Shown: positions 5,826-13,517 of the stretch, one piece after another
Layout: every line of letters starts with the position of its first letter
How positions within the stretch are numbered: the stretch's first letter is position 1
Virus record (IMG/VR): IMGVR_UViG_3300012920_000023
Span: 1-64,000 of that record
Length of the DNA: 64,000 nucleotides
Strand: one strand, 5' to 3'
From: a virus
Position numbers and translations under genes: made by a program
Notes under the pieces: generated by a model
Seen by the model: only the letters and a program-made list of their open reading frames with translations
Database searches by the model: none
What the model was told of the DNA's origin: nothing

Positions 5826-6218
5826 TTAGGTACCGAACTTAATGGCCTTGATTAGAGTGTCTTTTAAAATCTTTTTTAAGTGCTTGGGTTGTTTGATGAA
5901 ACGCTTTGGTAATTGGTTAGCGTCGAGATGCTTCATGACTGTACGCCCATGTAGAGTGCTAGGGTCGGATGAGAAATAACGATCAGTCTGCCCAAAGGCT
6001 TTGCTTAGGTTATGTTTACTCCCGGGGTTTTGAGCGATGAGAGCGTCTTTCTTAAACTTTTCATAGTTGTTACTTAACTTGATATAGAGGTCGACTTGTT
6101 TTTGGCCATCGAGTCTATATAGCCGTTCAAGGTCATTAAGCCATGCGAGTGCTTGGCTTTTCGCATTGGTTTTCTTCTGCATAGATTCGATAAGTTGAAT
6201 ACTTTGTTCTTTATTCAT
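5826..6218 (-). CDS. Hypothetical basic protein, 130 aa
   Basis: Leftward gene of 130 codons rich in Lys, ending KDTLIKAIKFGT. It begins MNKEQSIQLIES, nearly the same as the start of the protein at 7400-7756 (MNKEQAISLVES), although the rest differs; the shared leader suggests a common targeting signal. The ribosome site is only AAAGAAAG. No domain recognised. The G-rich tandem repeat abuts its stop codon. Confidence 0.65.
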   Translation of the reverse strand: MNKEQSIQLIESMQKKTNAKSQALAWLNDLERLYRLDGQKQVDLYIKLSNNYEKFKKDALIAQNPGSKHNLSKAFGQTDRYFSSDPSTLHGRTVMKHLDANQLPKRFIKQPKHLKKILKDTLIKAIKFGT

Positions 6219-6371
6219 GAGTCATACTTTCTTTAAGAGAGATTAAGGTGAGTGATTAACCCGGGGGTGCTAATGGAGCCGGGTGAACATTTTTTAATTT
6301 TTGGTCGGTCGAGTGTCTTTGACTATCAGCAACACCTACAAAACCGCTAGGCTATCCGGCCTGCTTAGGGT

Positions 6372-7184
6372 TTAAAACAGTCCGCCTCTGCTGTTGTTCG
6401 ACAGAGGATTATGATCCTTATTGATCTCTCCATCTTTTCTCTGAACTTCTCTAATTTTTAGTACAAGTTCCTTGAGGGATAAGCCTTTATTTTTAGCATA
6501 CCCGATTAGGGTTTTGGACTTCCCCATCACAGACCGTGAGACTGAGAACGAGTATTTGCGGTCTCTGTCCATCTTGATTTTAAGTTTCTTTGTACTAAGA
6601 GGTCTCTCTTGAAAGAGGTAGACGAGTGTCGTTCGACTTGAATCGAAACTAGAGGGTTTGCCGAGGATTTTGTTGAGTGCGACTCTTGCAGATCTAAACC
6701 CTTTTGAGTCCACGGCGTTCGCTTCATCAAGGCTATCCATAGCCTCCACTGCTTCTAAGAGAGCATTTTCAAGGATGTTAATTGCTTCATACACACCCTC
6801 TTTTTTTGGCCCGATGTTATTCATCTTACTGTACGGGCCATTTCTTCCGGTATAGCAGAGTTGCTTTATTCGATCCATGAGGGACTGCGTGGTGAACTGT
6901 CTTCTGTCCAATCTTGTTCGGCTTTTGCGTTGTCCTTGTGCTTTGTCGATGATGATCCCTTGATCGGGTTTTGCTGTGTCTGATACGACCACACTGAGTC
7001 TGTACCCATCTTTAAAGTTATAGTTTAACCGGTTCTTGCGGTTGCCTGTGATTTGGCCTTTTCCGAAAAAACTATTCAACTCTCGCTCGATCATTCGGAC
7101 AACTGCGGAAGTTGACGAACGGTTTTGGGTTAAGTTTTTTTGATCGATAGGAATGTTCCGATTTAACGCTTCTCGAATCTGCAT
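6372..7184 (-). CDS. Hypothetical basic protein, 270 aa
   Basis: Leftward gene with TAAGGAG ahead of the ATG. The protein is strongly basic (many Arg/Lys, e.g. GQRKSRTRLDRRQF and MDRDRKYSFSVSRSVMGKSK) with a helical acidic centre around residues 130-165 (NILENALLEAVEAMDSLDEAN). No family recognised. The N-terminus (MQIREALNRNIPID) is amphipathic. It neighbours other proteins with short amphipathic leaders, so an internal virion protein is possible, but this is only inference. Weak promoter-like TTGACC lies near 7230 on the minus strand. Confidence 0.65.
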   Translation of the reverse strand: MQIREALNRNIPIDQKNLTQNRSSTSAVVRMIERELNSFFGKGQITGNRKNRLNYNFKDGYRLSVVVSDTAKPDQGIIIDKAQGQRKSRTRLDRRQFTTQSLMDRIKQLCYTGRNGPYSKMNNIGPKKEGVYEAINILENALLEAVEAMDSLDEANAVDSKGFRSARVALNKILGKPSSFDSSRTTLVYLFQERPLSTKKLKIKMDRDRKYSFSVSRSVMGKSKTLIGYAKNKGLSLKELVLKIREVQRKDGEINKDHNPLSNNSRGGLF

Positions 7185-7328
7185 GGTCTGCTCCTTAATG
7201 GCGTAAGATTGTTCATAGTACGTTCTTTCTTGGTCAAATGGAGATTTTATTTTATTTCAACCGGGCTTGGATTTCAATCTTTTGGTTTTAGATAAGCCTT
7301 TGACTATCAGCAAATGGGTAAAATCCGA

Positions 7329-7349
7329 ACACCTTGACGGGTGGGTGCT
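7329..7349. repeat. Degenerate AACACC / GGTGCT inverted repeat
   Basis: AACACC (7329-7334) and GGTGCT (7344-7349) lie about 50 nt upstream of the rightward gene at 7400, matching a similar pair at 8385-8412. Confidence 0.4.
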
Positions 7350-7399
7350 TGGGCGTTTAGAATCTCTCTACCTAAAAGACATGAAAGAGCAGGACTATA

Positions 7400-7756
7400 A
7401 TGAACAAGGAACAGGCAATATCTTTAGTTGAGAGTTACCTCGATGACTTAAAGCGGATCGAGAAAGATCATCCTAAGCGTGCTAAAAAGGTAAAGGCGGT
7501 GTTTGGCCGTGAACCGGATAAGACCGTTGCAGGAGGTGCGATTATTAAATATTTTGCGAAAAAAGAGGTCGGCACTCCGATGACTTTTATGCTTTTCGTA
7601 GGGCAGGATGACATAGAGATCAGCAACCCTAATCGTGCAATCAAGACTGCTTTAGGTAAGCCGACACAAGGCAACTTCCCGGCACGTGTCCCGTTTGACG
7701 ATTTCAAGAAGAGCCGAAAGATGCAGGCTACACTTAAAAAGTATTTTGGCAGATAG
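7400..7756 (+). CDS. Hypothetical protein with MNKEQ leader, 118 aa
   Basis: Rightward gene opening with MNKEQAISLVES, the leader shared with the 5826-6218 product. The body looks like a small alpha/beta protein (GGAIIKYFAKKE...TFMLFVGQDDIEISN). The start ATG follows AGGA. It heads a short cluster with 7767-8021 and 8008-8319. Function unknown. Confidence 0.65.
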   Translation: MNKEQAISLVESYLDDLKRIEKDHPKRAKKVKAVFGREPDKTVAGGAIIKYFAKKEVGTPMTFMLFVGQDDIEISNPNRAIKTALGKPTQGNFPARVPFDDFKKSRKMQATLKKYFGR

Positions 7757-7766
7757 GAGACATAAA

Positions 7767-8021
7767 GTGAGCACTCCCCCGAATGTTGCCGATTTTATAC
7801 GAGGCTTGGCACGCTTGATTAATGAAACGGATGTTGAGATTGATGCCGGTGGTGTTGACATTGGGGTCTACAGTCGTTCAAGTGGTCGCTACCTTGGAGC
7901 GGTCACCGTTGAGGACGATTCGGTTGACTTCTATGTGAGTACAGAGGACAGCAGTCCGGATGTGAGTGTCTTTCTTGATCAAAATCTAGAAAACGAGGAG
8001 GATGAAGATGAACCTGTATGA
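7767..8021 (+). CDS. Hypothetical acidic protein, GTG start, 84 aa
   Basis: The ribosome site TAGGAGA six nt ahead of a GTG at 7767 fixes the start; the longer frame from 7686 would overlap the preceding gene by 70 nt. The protein is acidic, ending NLENEEDEDEPV, and reads as beta-rich (VDIGVYSRSSGRYLGAVTVE). It overlaps the next gene by 14 nt, so translation is probably coupled. Confidence 0.6.
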   Translation: MSTPPNVADFIRGLARLINETDVEIDAGGVDIGVYSRSSGRYLGAVTVEDDSVDFYVSTEDSSPDVSVFLDQNLENEEDEDEPV

Positions 8022-8319
8022 AGCAATCGAGATACTTGAGGGTCGGCGAAATGCATGGCTCAATCTCCAACAGAATATCGGTGTTATCGGGGGTCGTATG
8101 AAAAAATATGGCCCATACGGAATAAAGATCATTGGCCTATCGTTCAGTGGACTCAAGAAGTCCGTTGAGAAGATGGGTGGACAGTTTAGGCTCAAGAAAA
8201 TCAAGGGTCGCAATGTGGGCACAGTGAAGTTCGGCGGATATGACTTTAACGTCGTTCATGAGCCGGATGTCTCATCGGGCGAGGGAGAATTAATTGTGTT
8301 TTCAGACGGTACGTTGTAG
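8008..8319 (+). CDS. Hypothetical protein with MNLYEAIEILE leader, 103 aa
   Basis: Start at the ATG six nt behind GGAGG; the ATG two codons earlier abuts that site. The N-terminus MNLYEAIEILEGRR is an amphipathic helix of the kind seen on several other proteins in this window; the rest is a small basic, Gly-rich domain (GVIGGRMKKYGPYGIKIIG). No family recognised. Confidence 0.6.
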   Translation: MNLYEAIEILEGRRNAWLNLQQNIGVIGGRMKKYGPYGIKIIGLSFSGLKKSVEKMGGQFRLKKIKGRNVGTVKFGGYDFNVVHEPDVSSGEGELIVFSDGTL

Positions 8320-8384
8320 AGTAATAAGACACATTTGAACAACAGACGGGGCGTGAGTATCTTTGCGGATGGGTTGAACAGTAG

Positions 8385-8412
8385 AACACCTTAACCCTTT
8401 TACAAAGGTGCT
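8385..8412. repeat. AACACCTT / AAGGTGCT inverted repeat over a ribosome site
   Basis: Arms AACACCTT (8385-8392) and AAGGTGCT (8405-8412) flank AACCCTTTTACA; the right arm contains the AAGGTG that would be the ribosome site of the gene starting at 8416. Confidence 0.5.
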
Positions 8413-8415
8413 ACC

Positions 8416-8679
8416 ATGAAACCAAAAAAAATGACTGTTAGGGAAATGGATAGGGTCAATACCTTGATTGATCACTCCTCTCGCATTGACCGGCTTAACC
8501 TAAGCCAAAGGGAGCGTGCCTTGGCTTACTTAATGTTCATCGTTGAACGTAATGCAAGCGAGGACTTAAAGGTATACGCTAATCGATTCGATGACCTTGT
8601 TCGCCATGCTCAAAAGACGGAGATCTTGATTAAGATAAGGGAGTGTGCCTTGGCAGTTAGGCGAGAGAATGGCTCTTAG
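8416..8679 (+). CDS. Hypothetical protein, 87 aa
   Basis: Rightward gene of 87 codons, mostly helical and basic (MKPKKMTVREMDRVNTLIDH...). The AAGGTG ribosome site is part of an inverted repeat (8385-8412). It is convergent with, and overlaps by 4 nt, the leftward gene 8676-8990. Function unknown. Confidence 0.6.
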   Translation: MKPKKMTVREMDRVNTLIDHSSRIDRLNLSQRERALAYLMFIVERNASEDLKVYANRFDDLVRHAQKTEILIKIRECALAVRRENGS

Positions 8680-8990
8680 CGTTCGGGCATCCAAGTGGCG
8701 GTTTGACCTCGGTGGTAACGGGGGAGCATCCGGCCTAAGTACGTTAAACGGCTATCGCCCTCTCGCTTCATGCGGTTGACCGCTTTGCCTTGCTCTAAGC
8801 CGATAACTTTACCGTTAGGCATCTTGAATACGAGTATGTTTTTTGCGTTGCTACGGGGGACGGAGTTATTAAACATGCTCTGTAATGCTTTAACATCACG
8901 GGCTACCGATCCGTAAACTGATGGCCTCTTGATGATACGGTCGGCAAGGCTAGTTGATTCGTAAACTTCTAATAAGTGATATAGGCTCAT
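8676..8990 (-). CDS. Hypothetical basic protein, 104 aa
   Basis: Leftward gene with an AAGGAGG site and a near-consensus promoter (9017-9045). The protein begins with an amphipathic MSLYHLLEVYES leader and is then basic (NAKNILVFKMPNGKVIGLEQ). No family recognised; the leader resembles those of other candidate packaged proteins here. Confidence 0.65.
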   Translation of the reverse strand: MSLYHLLEVYESTSLADRIIKRPSVYGSVARDVKALQSMFNNSVPRSNAKNILVFKMPNGKVIGLEQGKAVNRMKREGDSRLTYLGRMLPRYHRGQTATWMPER

Positions 8991-9016
8991 TGTATGCCCT
9001 CCTTTTCATTTTGCTT

Positions 9017-9045
9017 ATTATAAGCCTAGGCTTTGTATTGATCAA
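9017..9045 (-). promoter_or_regulatory. Promoter for gene 8676-8990
   Basis: Minus-strand TTGATC (9045-9040), 17-nt spacer, perfect TATAAT (9022-9017). It overlaps the 3' end of gene 9026-10144 and lacks the early-cassette inverted repeat. Confidence 0.7.
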
Positions 9046-10144
9046 CCCTTGTCGCCGGTTCTAAGGCCGGATTATGAGTGAATGTGAACCATACCTTAAC
9101 TAGAGCCATATCTTTAGTGATTTGACCATTCTTGAGGTTTTTAGTGATAGGTTGAATGTCGATGATATCTTCATCGGGGAGAGTCTCGGCATACTCAAGG
9201 GTTACCCACCGGCGTTTAAAGTGTGATGAAGTATTTCTCGGCGTATATGTGAATGATCTAGACTCGTCTTCCGTACCCTCGGTTTGAATGGGGTCATTTT
9301 GGGGGCTTGTTTTGACCGGTGTCGCATCTTCTGAGGATTCATGATAATAAGTAGTGATTCGGTTCACACTCGGCTTAGAACGCTTAATACGTCGTTTCCT
9401 AGTTTTGCGTTTACCGGTAGCCTTGATAAAGGGTAAAGGCTCAACTGAGTTTTTCTTTTCAAACTCACCTCTTTGGATCTTCTGTAAAGCCGTTAATGCT
9501 ATGATCACCATAATCAATGGGGCTTCGCCGATACTCTTATCACGGATCATATCTGAGGTAGCCATATACTCAAAAATGTTACAGTTGTTCGGCACTTCTA
9601 AGCCAACCCAAGGGGTGTGGGCTTCATCGATTACTTGAACAAGATACCCATCTTCATGTTCCATCGGAATCAAGAGGGTTTGATCAAGGTCGGGTTGGTT
9701 TGATCGAGGGGTCATGCTGTGATCAGTGATCAAGATGCCCATAATATCGCTGTTATCTGTACCCTTTCTTTTAACTTCAAAAGAGAAGTTGCACTCGATG
9801 AAGATCTGACCGTTGGGCATCACCGGCTTGGCGATGATCGTTTCCGGATTGTCTAAACAGAGGTTTATGATGCTCTCAGTCAAGCGGATTCGTTGCCGGC
9901 TTGCGTGGACTCTTCTTATCCCCATGTAGTAATAGAATAGCGTTGTGAACGTCTTGAGGTGATTATTGTACTGCTCAGTCGTCCATCTGTTGAGTTGATC
10001 CGTCATGTACTCAATGTTCTCGGTCATCATGTGATCGGCCCACACTGAGTCATTTTTTTCCTCTAAGTTGAGGATTCCATTTTGACTCTCAATGAAGCGT
10101 TTCCACTTTTGCTGTAAGTATCGTTCTTTACTGACCTTGTTCAT
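9026..10144 (-). CDS. Hypothetical protein, 372 aa
   Basis: Leftward gene; start at the ATG behind AAAGGGAG. The N-terminal 240 residues look like a folded alpha/beta domain (FIECNFSFEVKRKG, MGILITDHS, LLIPMEHEDGYLVQVIDEA). A very basic linker (about 245-263, KATGKRKTRKRRIKRSK) follows, then a C-terminal segment of about 100 residues. The basic linker suggests nucleic-acid contact. No family recognised. It has an early-type promoter (10181-10209) but no adjoining inverted repeat, because the cyclase gene begins right upstream. Confidence 0.7.
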   Translation of the reverse strand: MNKVSKERYLQQKWKRFIESQNGILNLEEKNDSVWADHMMTENIEYMTDQLNRWTTEQYNNHLKTFTTLFYYYMGIRRVHASRQRIRLTESIINLCLDNPETIIAKPVMPNGQIFIECNFSFEVKRKGTDNSDIMGILITDHSMTPRSNQPDLDQTLLIPMEHEDGYLVQVIDEAHTPWVGLEVPNNCNIFEYMATSDMIRDKSIGEAPLIMVIIALTALQKIQRGEFEKKNSVEPLPFIKATGKRKTRKRRIKRSKPSVNRITTYYHESSEDATPVKTSPQNDPIQTEGTEDESRSFTYTPRNTSSHFKRRWVTLEYAETLPDEDIIDIQPITKNLKNGQITKDMALVKVWFTFTHNPALEPATRVDQYKA

Positions 10145-10180
10145 CTTCACTCCCTTTGAGTAAATATTAAATGATGATCA

Positions 10181-10209
10181 GTTGTACCTCGCCTTAAAGT
10201 TATAGTCAA
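10181..10209 (-). promoter_or_regulatory. Sigma-70-type promoter for gene 9026-10144
   Basis: Minus-strand TTGACT (10209-10204), 17-nt spacer, TACAAC (10186-10181), with an A/T-rich upstream flank. Confidence 0.7.
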
Positions 10210-10228
10210 GTAAAAAATATATTCTTTT

Positions 10229-11020
10229 TTATTTGCCTATCAACTCCCTAATAAACGGGGGGATTGCTTGAAGAAACCGCCATAACTCTTTGAAGCCCCA
10301 CCGGTCAATCACGTTAAACTCTTCTAAAATCACCAATACGATAAGTATCGCATAAAGGCCAAATATGGAGGCCGGCACAACGACGAATACATTGAAAAAT
10401 CTCTTCCACTTTTCTCTCGGAGTCATTTTGGGAGGGATTACCAATTTCACCTTGTCTGTCTCTTTGGGTCTTCTTAGATCCTCTACATTAGCACCAACGG
10501 CGTATACTTTCATTGGTGCTTTAACCCCTTTCATTTTCCAACTCCCTAGGTTCGCCATCAACATGCCACCACGGACACTACTCGCACTCGCATACTCTCC
10601 GGCAGTCTTACTGAGTAGTGTCTGTCCACCTCCTGCCAAAGACATAATCCGAGCACAGATGTTTTTGTGAATCCCATCCACCTCAACCGGCTTCGCCCCT
10701 CTCGCCACAAATGCTTTATGGTTACTGTGCATCATTACGACACCGCAGTGAATACCAACCCTTGATTTTAGTCCAACGTGTTTCTCTACGAGTGAATGAT
10801 ACTCCTTGCAGTACATTAAGGCTTCTCTCATAGACTCAAAAATCAAGAGAGCACCGTCAGTCTTATCAATCTCAAGGCCATCGTATTTTATTAAAAGACC
10901 TCTGAATATCCGGTCGTATACCCTCATTGCTTCACTCGCACGCTTGTCTCCGACCTTTTCAAAATACTTTGTCGAATTTACAAGGTCAATAATGACCAAG
11001 ATGGCAAACGTGCTGTTCAT
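10229..11020 (-). CDS. Class III nucleotidyl (adenylate/guanylate-type) cyclase with C-terminal membrane segment, 263 aa
   Basis: Residues 5-180 form a cyclase homology domain: IIDLVNST near the N-terminus (candidate metal ligand Asp12), GLEIDKTDGALLIF (Asp52, Lys53, Asp55), RVGIHCGVV (88-95), and HKNICARIMSLAGGGQTLLS with the Asn120/Arg124 pair that stabilises the transition state in class III enzymes. Active-site residues thus look intact, though the KTDG motif differs from the classical KTIGD, so the nucleotide used cannot be told. A hydrophobic helix at about 208-233 and a second weak one near the end anchor it in the membrane with the catalytic domain first. Its start codon directly follows the stop of the membrane coiled-coil gene 11021-11362, implying coupled translation. 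Style resembles cyclases of Myxococcota-like bacteria; cyclases are rare in phages, Pycsar being a bacterial anti-phage use of this fold. Confidence 0.8.
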   Translation of the reverse strand: MNSTFAILVIIDLVNSTKYFEKVGDKRASEAMRVYDRIFRGLLIKYDGLEIDKTDGALLIFESMREALMYCKEYHSLVEKHVGLKSRVGIHCGVVMMHSNHKAFVARGAKPVEVDGIHKNICARIMSLAGGGQTLLSKTAGEYASASSVRGGMLMANLGSWKMKGVKAPMKVYAVGANVEDLRRPKETDKVKLVIPPKMTPREKWKRFFNVFVVVPASIFGLYAILIVLVILEEFNVIDRWGFKELWRFLQAIPPFIRELIGK

Positions 11021-11362
11021 TTACGAGTCTGCTTTCTTAGACTCCAACTCTGCCTCTATTTTGGCAAGTCGAGTATAAACTTCGCTAGGTGTGATACCGG
11101 CTTGGATTGTTGTCTCTACACGGGCTAATCTTTCGCTCGCATCGTTATCTTTGGGCTTAAGTTGGTTGTTGATCACACCAAAAACTTCAATCCGACCCTG
11201 CCGGTTGCCCTCTATCAAATGCTTGCAGTCATCTAGTTGATGTTGTAGTGCCTGCAATTTGGCTTCAATCTGCGTTACCTGCTTTGAGAACGACCATAGG
11301 AGTCCTGCCCCGGCGACGAGTGCCGGCATGACCTCTTTGATAATATCTGTAAAGCCTTCCAT
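11021..11362 (-). CDS. Membrane-anchored coiled-coil protein, 113 aa
   Basis: The start is the ATG of MEGFTDIIKE behind AAGGAGAG; the frame upstream lacks a ribosome site. One membrane segment (about 11-27, MPALVAGAGLLWSFSKQ) is followed by a coiled coil (about 28-52) and a second charged helical region. This layout is that of small phage holin-accessory or hemolysin-XhlA-like proteins, but also of a membrane partner for the cyclase it is coupled to. It lacks a recognisable cyclic-nucleotide-binding domain. Function unknown. Confidence 0.65.
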   Translation of the reverse strand: MEGFTDIIKEVMPALVAGAGLLWSFSKQVTQIEAKLQALQHQLDDCKHLIEGNRQGRIEVFGVINNQLKPKDNDASERLARVETTIQAGITPSEVYTRLAKIEAELESKKADS

Positions 11363-11425
11363 TTCGCTCTCCTTTTTTTCTGTAGATATAATCACAGTAT
11401 ATATTAATGCGATCCATGTGCATAG

Positions 11426-11437
11426 AACTGATCAGTT
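11426..11437. promoter_or_regulatory. Palindrome AACTGATCAGTT upstream of cyclase operon
   Basis: A perfect 12-bp dyad about 65 nt upstream of the operon start on the minus strand. A TATACT (about 11394-11399, minus strand) could be the -10 of the operon, with no good -35, which would fit an activator-dependent or regulated promoter. Confidence 0.4.
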
Positions 11438-11442
11438 TCTTT

Positions 11443-11458
11443 GTGCACATGCGTGCAC
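11443..11458. repeat. GTGCAC-N4-GTGCAC element
   Basis: GTGCACATGCGTGCAC, one of a dispersed family, located just behind the AACTGATCAGTT palindrome in the cyclase operon's upstream region. Confidence 0.65.
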
Positions 11459-11590
11459 CGTGTGGCGACCGGGGCAAAAGCGACCCGTTAGGGACGCTGT
11501 GCCCCTGTTAGTCGTATGAAAAAGCCCAATTTTTTAAAAATTTTTTCTTAAGCGGTGTTATAGGTGTCTTTTTGTTTAGGAGTGTAAGTC

Positions 11591-11707
11591 ATGCTTGCGA
11601 TTGTCATTCTAACTGCGTTTGTGGTGGCGATTAAAATGCTTAACGATCCTATGGCCGTACTGCCGGAGGATTGCAAAGATGACCCTTGGTATGATGAAGT
11701 CGGTTGA
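11591..11707 (+). CDS. Small membrane peptide, 38 aa
   Basis: A 39-codon frame with TAGGAG ahead of the ATG. The peptide begins MLAIVILTAFVVAIKML (one membrane helix) and ends with an acidic tail, EDCKDDPWYDEVG. It sits alone between the divergent cyclase operon and the 11774 gene. Likely a small inner-membrane protein; function unknown. Confidence 0.55.
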   Translation: MLAIVILTAFVVAIKMLNDPMAVLPEDCKDDPWYDEVG

Positions 11708-11773
11708 AACATTGACTATATGTGTTATTATTTTGCACGTTACTTGAAATCAAAGACAATAAGGAGTGCCCAA

Positions 11774-12133
11774 ATGGCCAATCTACAGACTATTATTGAG
11801 AGTATTAAAGAGCGTCTCGTTCTTGATGAAATCTACACTATGCCCGACGCCGAGGTTGCCGAGTATCAAGCAAAGATCGACAAGGCAGGGATGAATAAGG
11901 ATCATGCCGGCGTCTTAATGTATCTTGTTCGTGGCAAACACTTTAACTCACCTCGTAAAGCGTGTCCTGCAAGAGAGTGCGAGAAGATCGCCGGTAAAAA
12001 GGCTCTTGATGATCTTATTGGCTTAAAACTTGTCGCTCCGGTAAAAGCCGGTGGTCGCACCACGGGCTATTATGCAACAATGGACGGTTTCCTCATCGGA
12101 AACGGACTCATTCGTCGTCAACTTAAAGTTTAA
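11774..12133 (+). CDS. Hypothetical protein, 119 aa
   Basis: Start at the ATG behind AAGGAG; the upstream extension lacks a site. The protein is helical at the N-terminus (MANLQTIIESIKERLVLDEI) with a C-terminal half (about 60-119) that reads like a small winged-helix domain (KKALDDLIGLKLVAPVKAGG...GYYATMDG). Possible DNA-binding regulator, low confidence. First gene of a tight rightward run to 13319. Confidence 0.6.
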   Translation: MANLQTIIESIKERLVLDEIYTMPDAEVAEYQAKIDKAGMNKDHAGVLMYLVRGKHFNSPRKACPARECEKIAGKKALDDLIGLKLVAPVKAGGRTTGYYATMDGFLIGNGLIRRQLKV

Positions 12134-12141
12134 GAGGTCAC

Positions 12142-12432
12142 ATGAGTGAGCAAGTTGTCGTAGTTTTCTGCAAGATTGTTGGTTCAGAAGAGCAGACTGT
12201 TGAACTGTTTGACGGTACGGTCGAGTTGAGTGGTGAATACCCTAATTCGATTCATCGAGTAGAGAAAACGGGTTGGCAATGTTATACCCGACGGGCTTTT
12301 TGTCTCCCCCGGAAAGACGGCGTTTTCGCAGAAATTAACGTCTATATCCGGGAGTCAGACATTGATAAGTTTACCGACGAGAAGATACTGAACGCAATCT
12401 TTGACACATTTGACTCAGAGGCCAACATCTAA
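12142..12432 (+). CDS. Hypothetical protein, 96 aa
   Basis: Begins 8 nt after the preceding stop with AAGAGGT as ribosome site. Beta-rich, acidic (MSEQVVVVFCKIVGSEEQTV...). No family recognised. Part of the 11774-13319 run. Confidence 0.6.
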   Translation: MSEQVVVVFCKIVGSEEQTVELFDGTVELSGEYPNSIHRVEKTGWQCYTRRAFCLPRKDGVFAEINVYIRESDIDKFTDEKILNAIFDTFDSEANI

Positions 12433-12448
12433 CATAGGAAAGTAGTAT

Positions 12449-12766
12449 ATGCCGTTATATAGATATAAGTGCAGAACGTGCACAAGAGAAGTTGAATTGC
12501 ATCAGAGAATGGCCGAGCGTAAGACACCCGACGAGTGTAAATACTGCGATTCGCCGGATATGTATCAAGTCATTACTGCCCCCACATTTGTCTTAAAAGG
12601 GCGTGGGTGGGCGAATGATGGATATAACTATGTGAAGACCCCGGCAGATGAATTGCCGGGATACTCCGACAAAGACAAGCAGGTGATTCTACCAAGCAGG
12701 AAGCAGGACATAAACCCTCCGGCTCCTGTGCCTGCACCATCTGTTGTAAGTGAGGATGATGCATGA
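12449..12766 (+). CDS. FmdB-type zinc-ribbon protein, 105 aa
   Basis: The N-terminal 50 residues match the FmdB/CxxC regulatory-protein zinc ribbon: MPLYRYKCRTC...CKYCDS, with both CxxC knuckles present, followed by the typical ITAPTFVLKGRGWANDGY. The remainder is a Pro-rich tail. Such ribbons are frequent small phage proteins of unclear role. Its stop overlaps the next start (ATGA). Confidence 0.75.
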   Translation: MPLYRYKCRTCTREVELHQRMAERKTPDECKYCDSPDMYQVITAPTFVLKGRGWANDGYNYVKTPADELPGYSDKDKQVILPSRKQDINPPAPVPAPSVVSEDDA

Positions 12767-13056
12767 CTTTCTTGGGAGAATATAACAACCCGACCATCCC
12801 CGGGTGGAGATCGCCACTCCGGTGGTTTTATGTGTCTATCAAGAGAGATAGTAAAGGTGCTCCTGTATTTGAAGTTCCAACGTCGGATTTCTTTAAAAAA
12901 CGCCCGGATGGGGCGAATCCGAGCCGGGGTAATCCTCATACTCCTTGGCACAGGATTGAAGAGCACATTGATACAACTCATGTGCACATATATGCCGAGA
13001 GTGAGGATCATGCTAAAACTCGGGCAAAGACACTTTACGAGCAGGAGTACCCATGA
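12763..13056 (+). CDS. Hypothetical protein, 97 aa
   Basis: Translationally coupled to its neighbours by ATGA overlaps on both sides. Rich in Trp, His and Pro (GEYNNPTIPGWRSPLRWFYV, PHTPWHRIEEHIDTTHVHIY). No domain recognised. Conserved coupling suggests a role with the zinc-ribbon and holin-like proteins, but none is known. Confidence 0.6.
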   Translation: MTFLGEYNNPTIPGWRSPLRWFYVSIKRDSKGAPVFEVPTSDFFKKRPDGANPSRGNPHTPWHRIEEHIDTTHVHIYAESEDHAKTRAKTLYEQEYP

Positions 13057-13319
13057 GTGAGAAGAAATTAAGTCCGTTACAGAGCAAGAAGTTCATGGCT
13101 TACCTTATTGCCGAGGCCGGTTGGAAGATAATCTTAGGGTTTCTTCTCTACACTTATGGCAGTGGTATAGAGCATTATAGTTTTATGGTTATGATGACAC
13201 TGATTATCGTCTCCGGCTTTATACAGGTGGGTTACATACTTGGTCAGACTGCTCTTGACAAATACGTCTATCTTGCCGAGAACACACTTGATCAAGATCC
13301 AAAGAACCCGAAGCAATAG
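13053..13319 (+). CDS. Holin-like membrane protein, 88 aa
   Basis: Two predicted membrane segments (about 25-42, IILGFLLYTYGSG; about 45-66, FMVMMTLIIVSGFIQVGYIL) with a charged N-terminus (MSEKKLSPLQSKKFMAYLIAE) and charged C-terminus. Size and topology fit class II holins, and the SKKFMAYLIAE start is like that of phage holins I know. The endolysin is far away (43262-44200), so the lysis role is inferred. Its last 100 nt overlap an antisense gene (13219-13500). Confidence 0.5.
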   Translation: MSEKKLSPLQSKKFMAYLIAEAGWKIILGFLLYTYGSGIEHYSFMVMMTLIIVSGFIQVGYILGQTALDKYVYLAENTLDQDPKNPKQ

Positions 13320-13500
13320 CGTTTGCAAGTCTTTGATAACCCTCCGGAGAAATCTCTACAACATCGATTCTTGTATGAGTCCACATAGGCTCTAGATGTT
13401 CTTTGGTACGCTCCATATTGATACGGAAATCAGAGCGTGACTCTTGCGGAGTAAGGCCAAGTTGCACGCTACTTAAGCGACCACATTTTACTTCAAACAT
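13219..13500 (-). CDS. Hypothetical leftward protein overlapping holin-like gene, 93 aa
   Basis: A clear AAGGAG site precedes the ATG at 13500. The unique part (first 60 residues, MFEVKCGRLSSVQLGLTPQE...) reads like a small folded domain ending ISPEGYQRLANAI; the C-terminal 33 codons lie opposite the holin-like gene. No family recognised. The unusual 101-nt convergent overlap lowers confidence that the annotated stop is the functional one. Confidence 0.5.
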   Translation of the reverse strand: MFEVKCGRLSSVQLGLTPQESRSDFRINMERTKEHLEPMWTHTRIDVVEISPEGYQRLANAIASGSLDLDQVCSRQDRRICQEQSDQVCNPPV

Positions 13501-13517
13501 AGTATCTCCTTGTTGAA

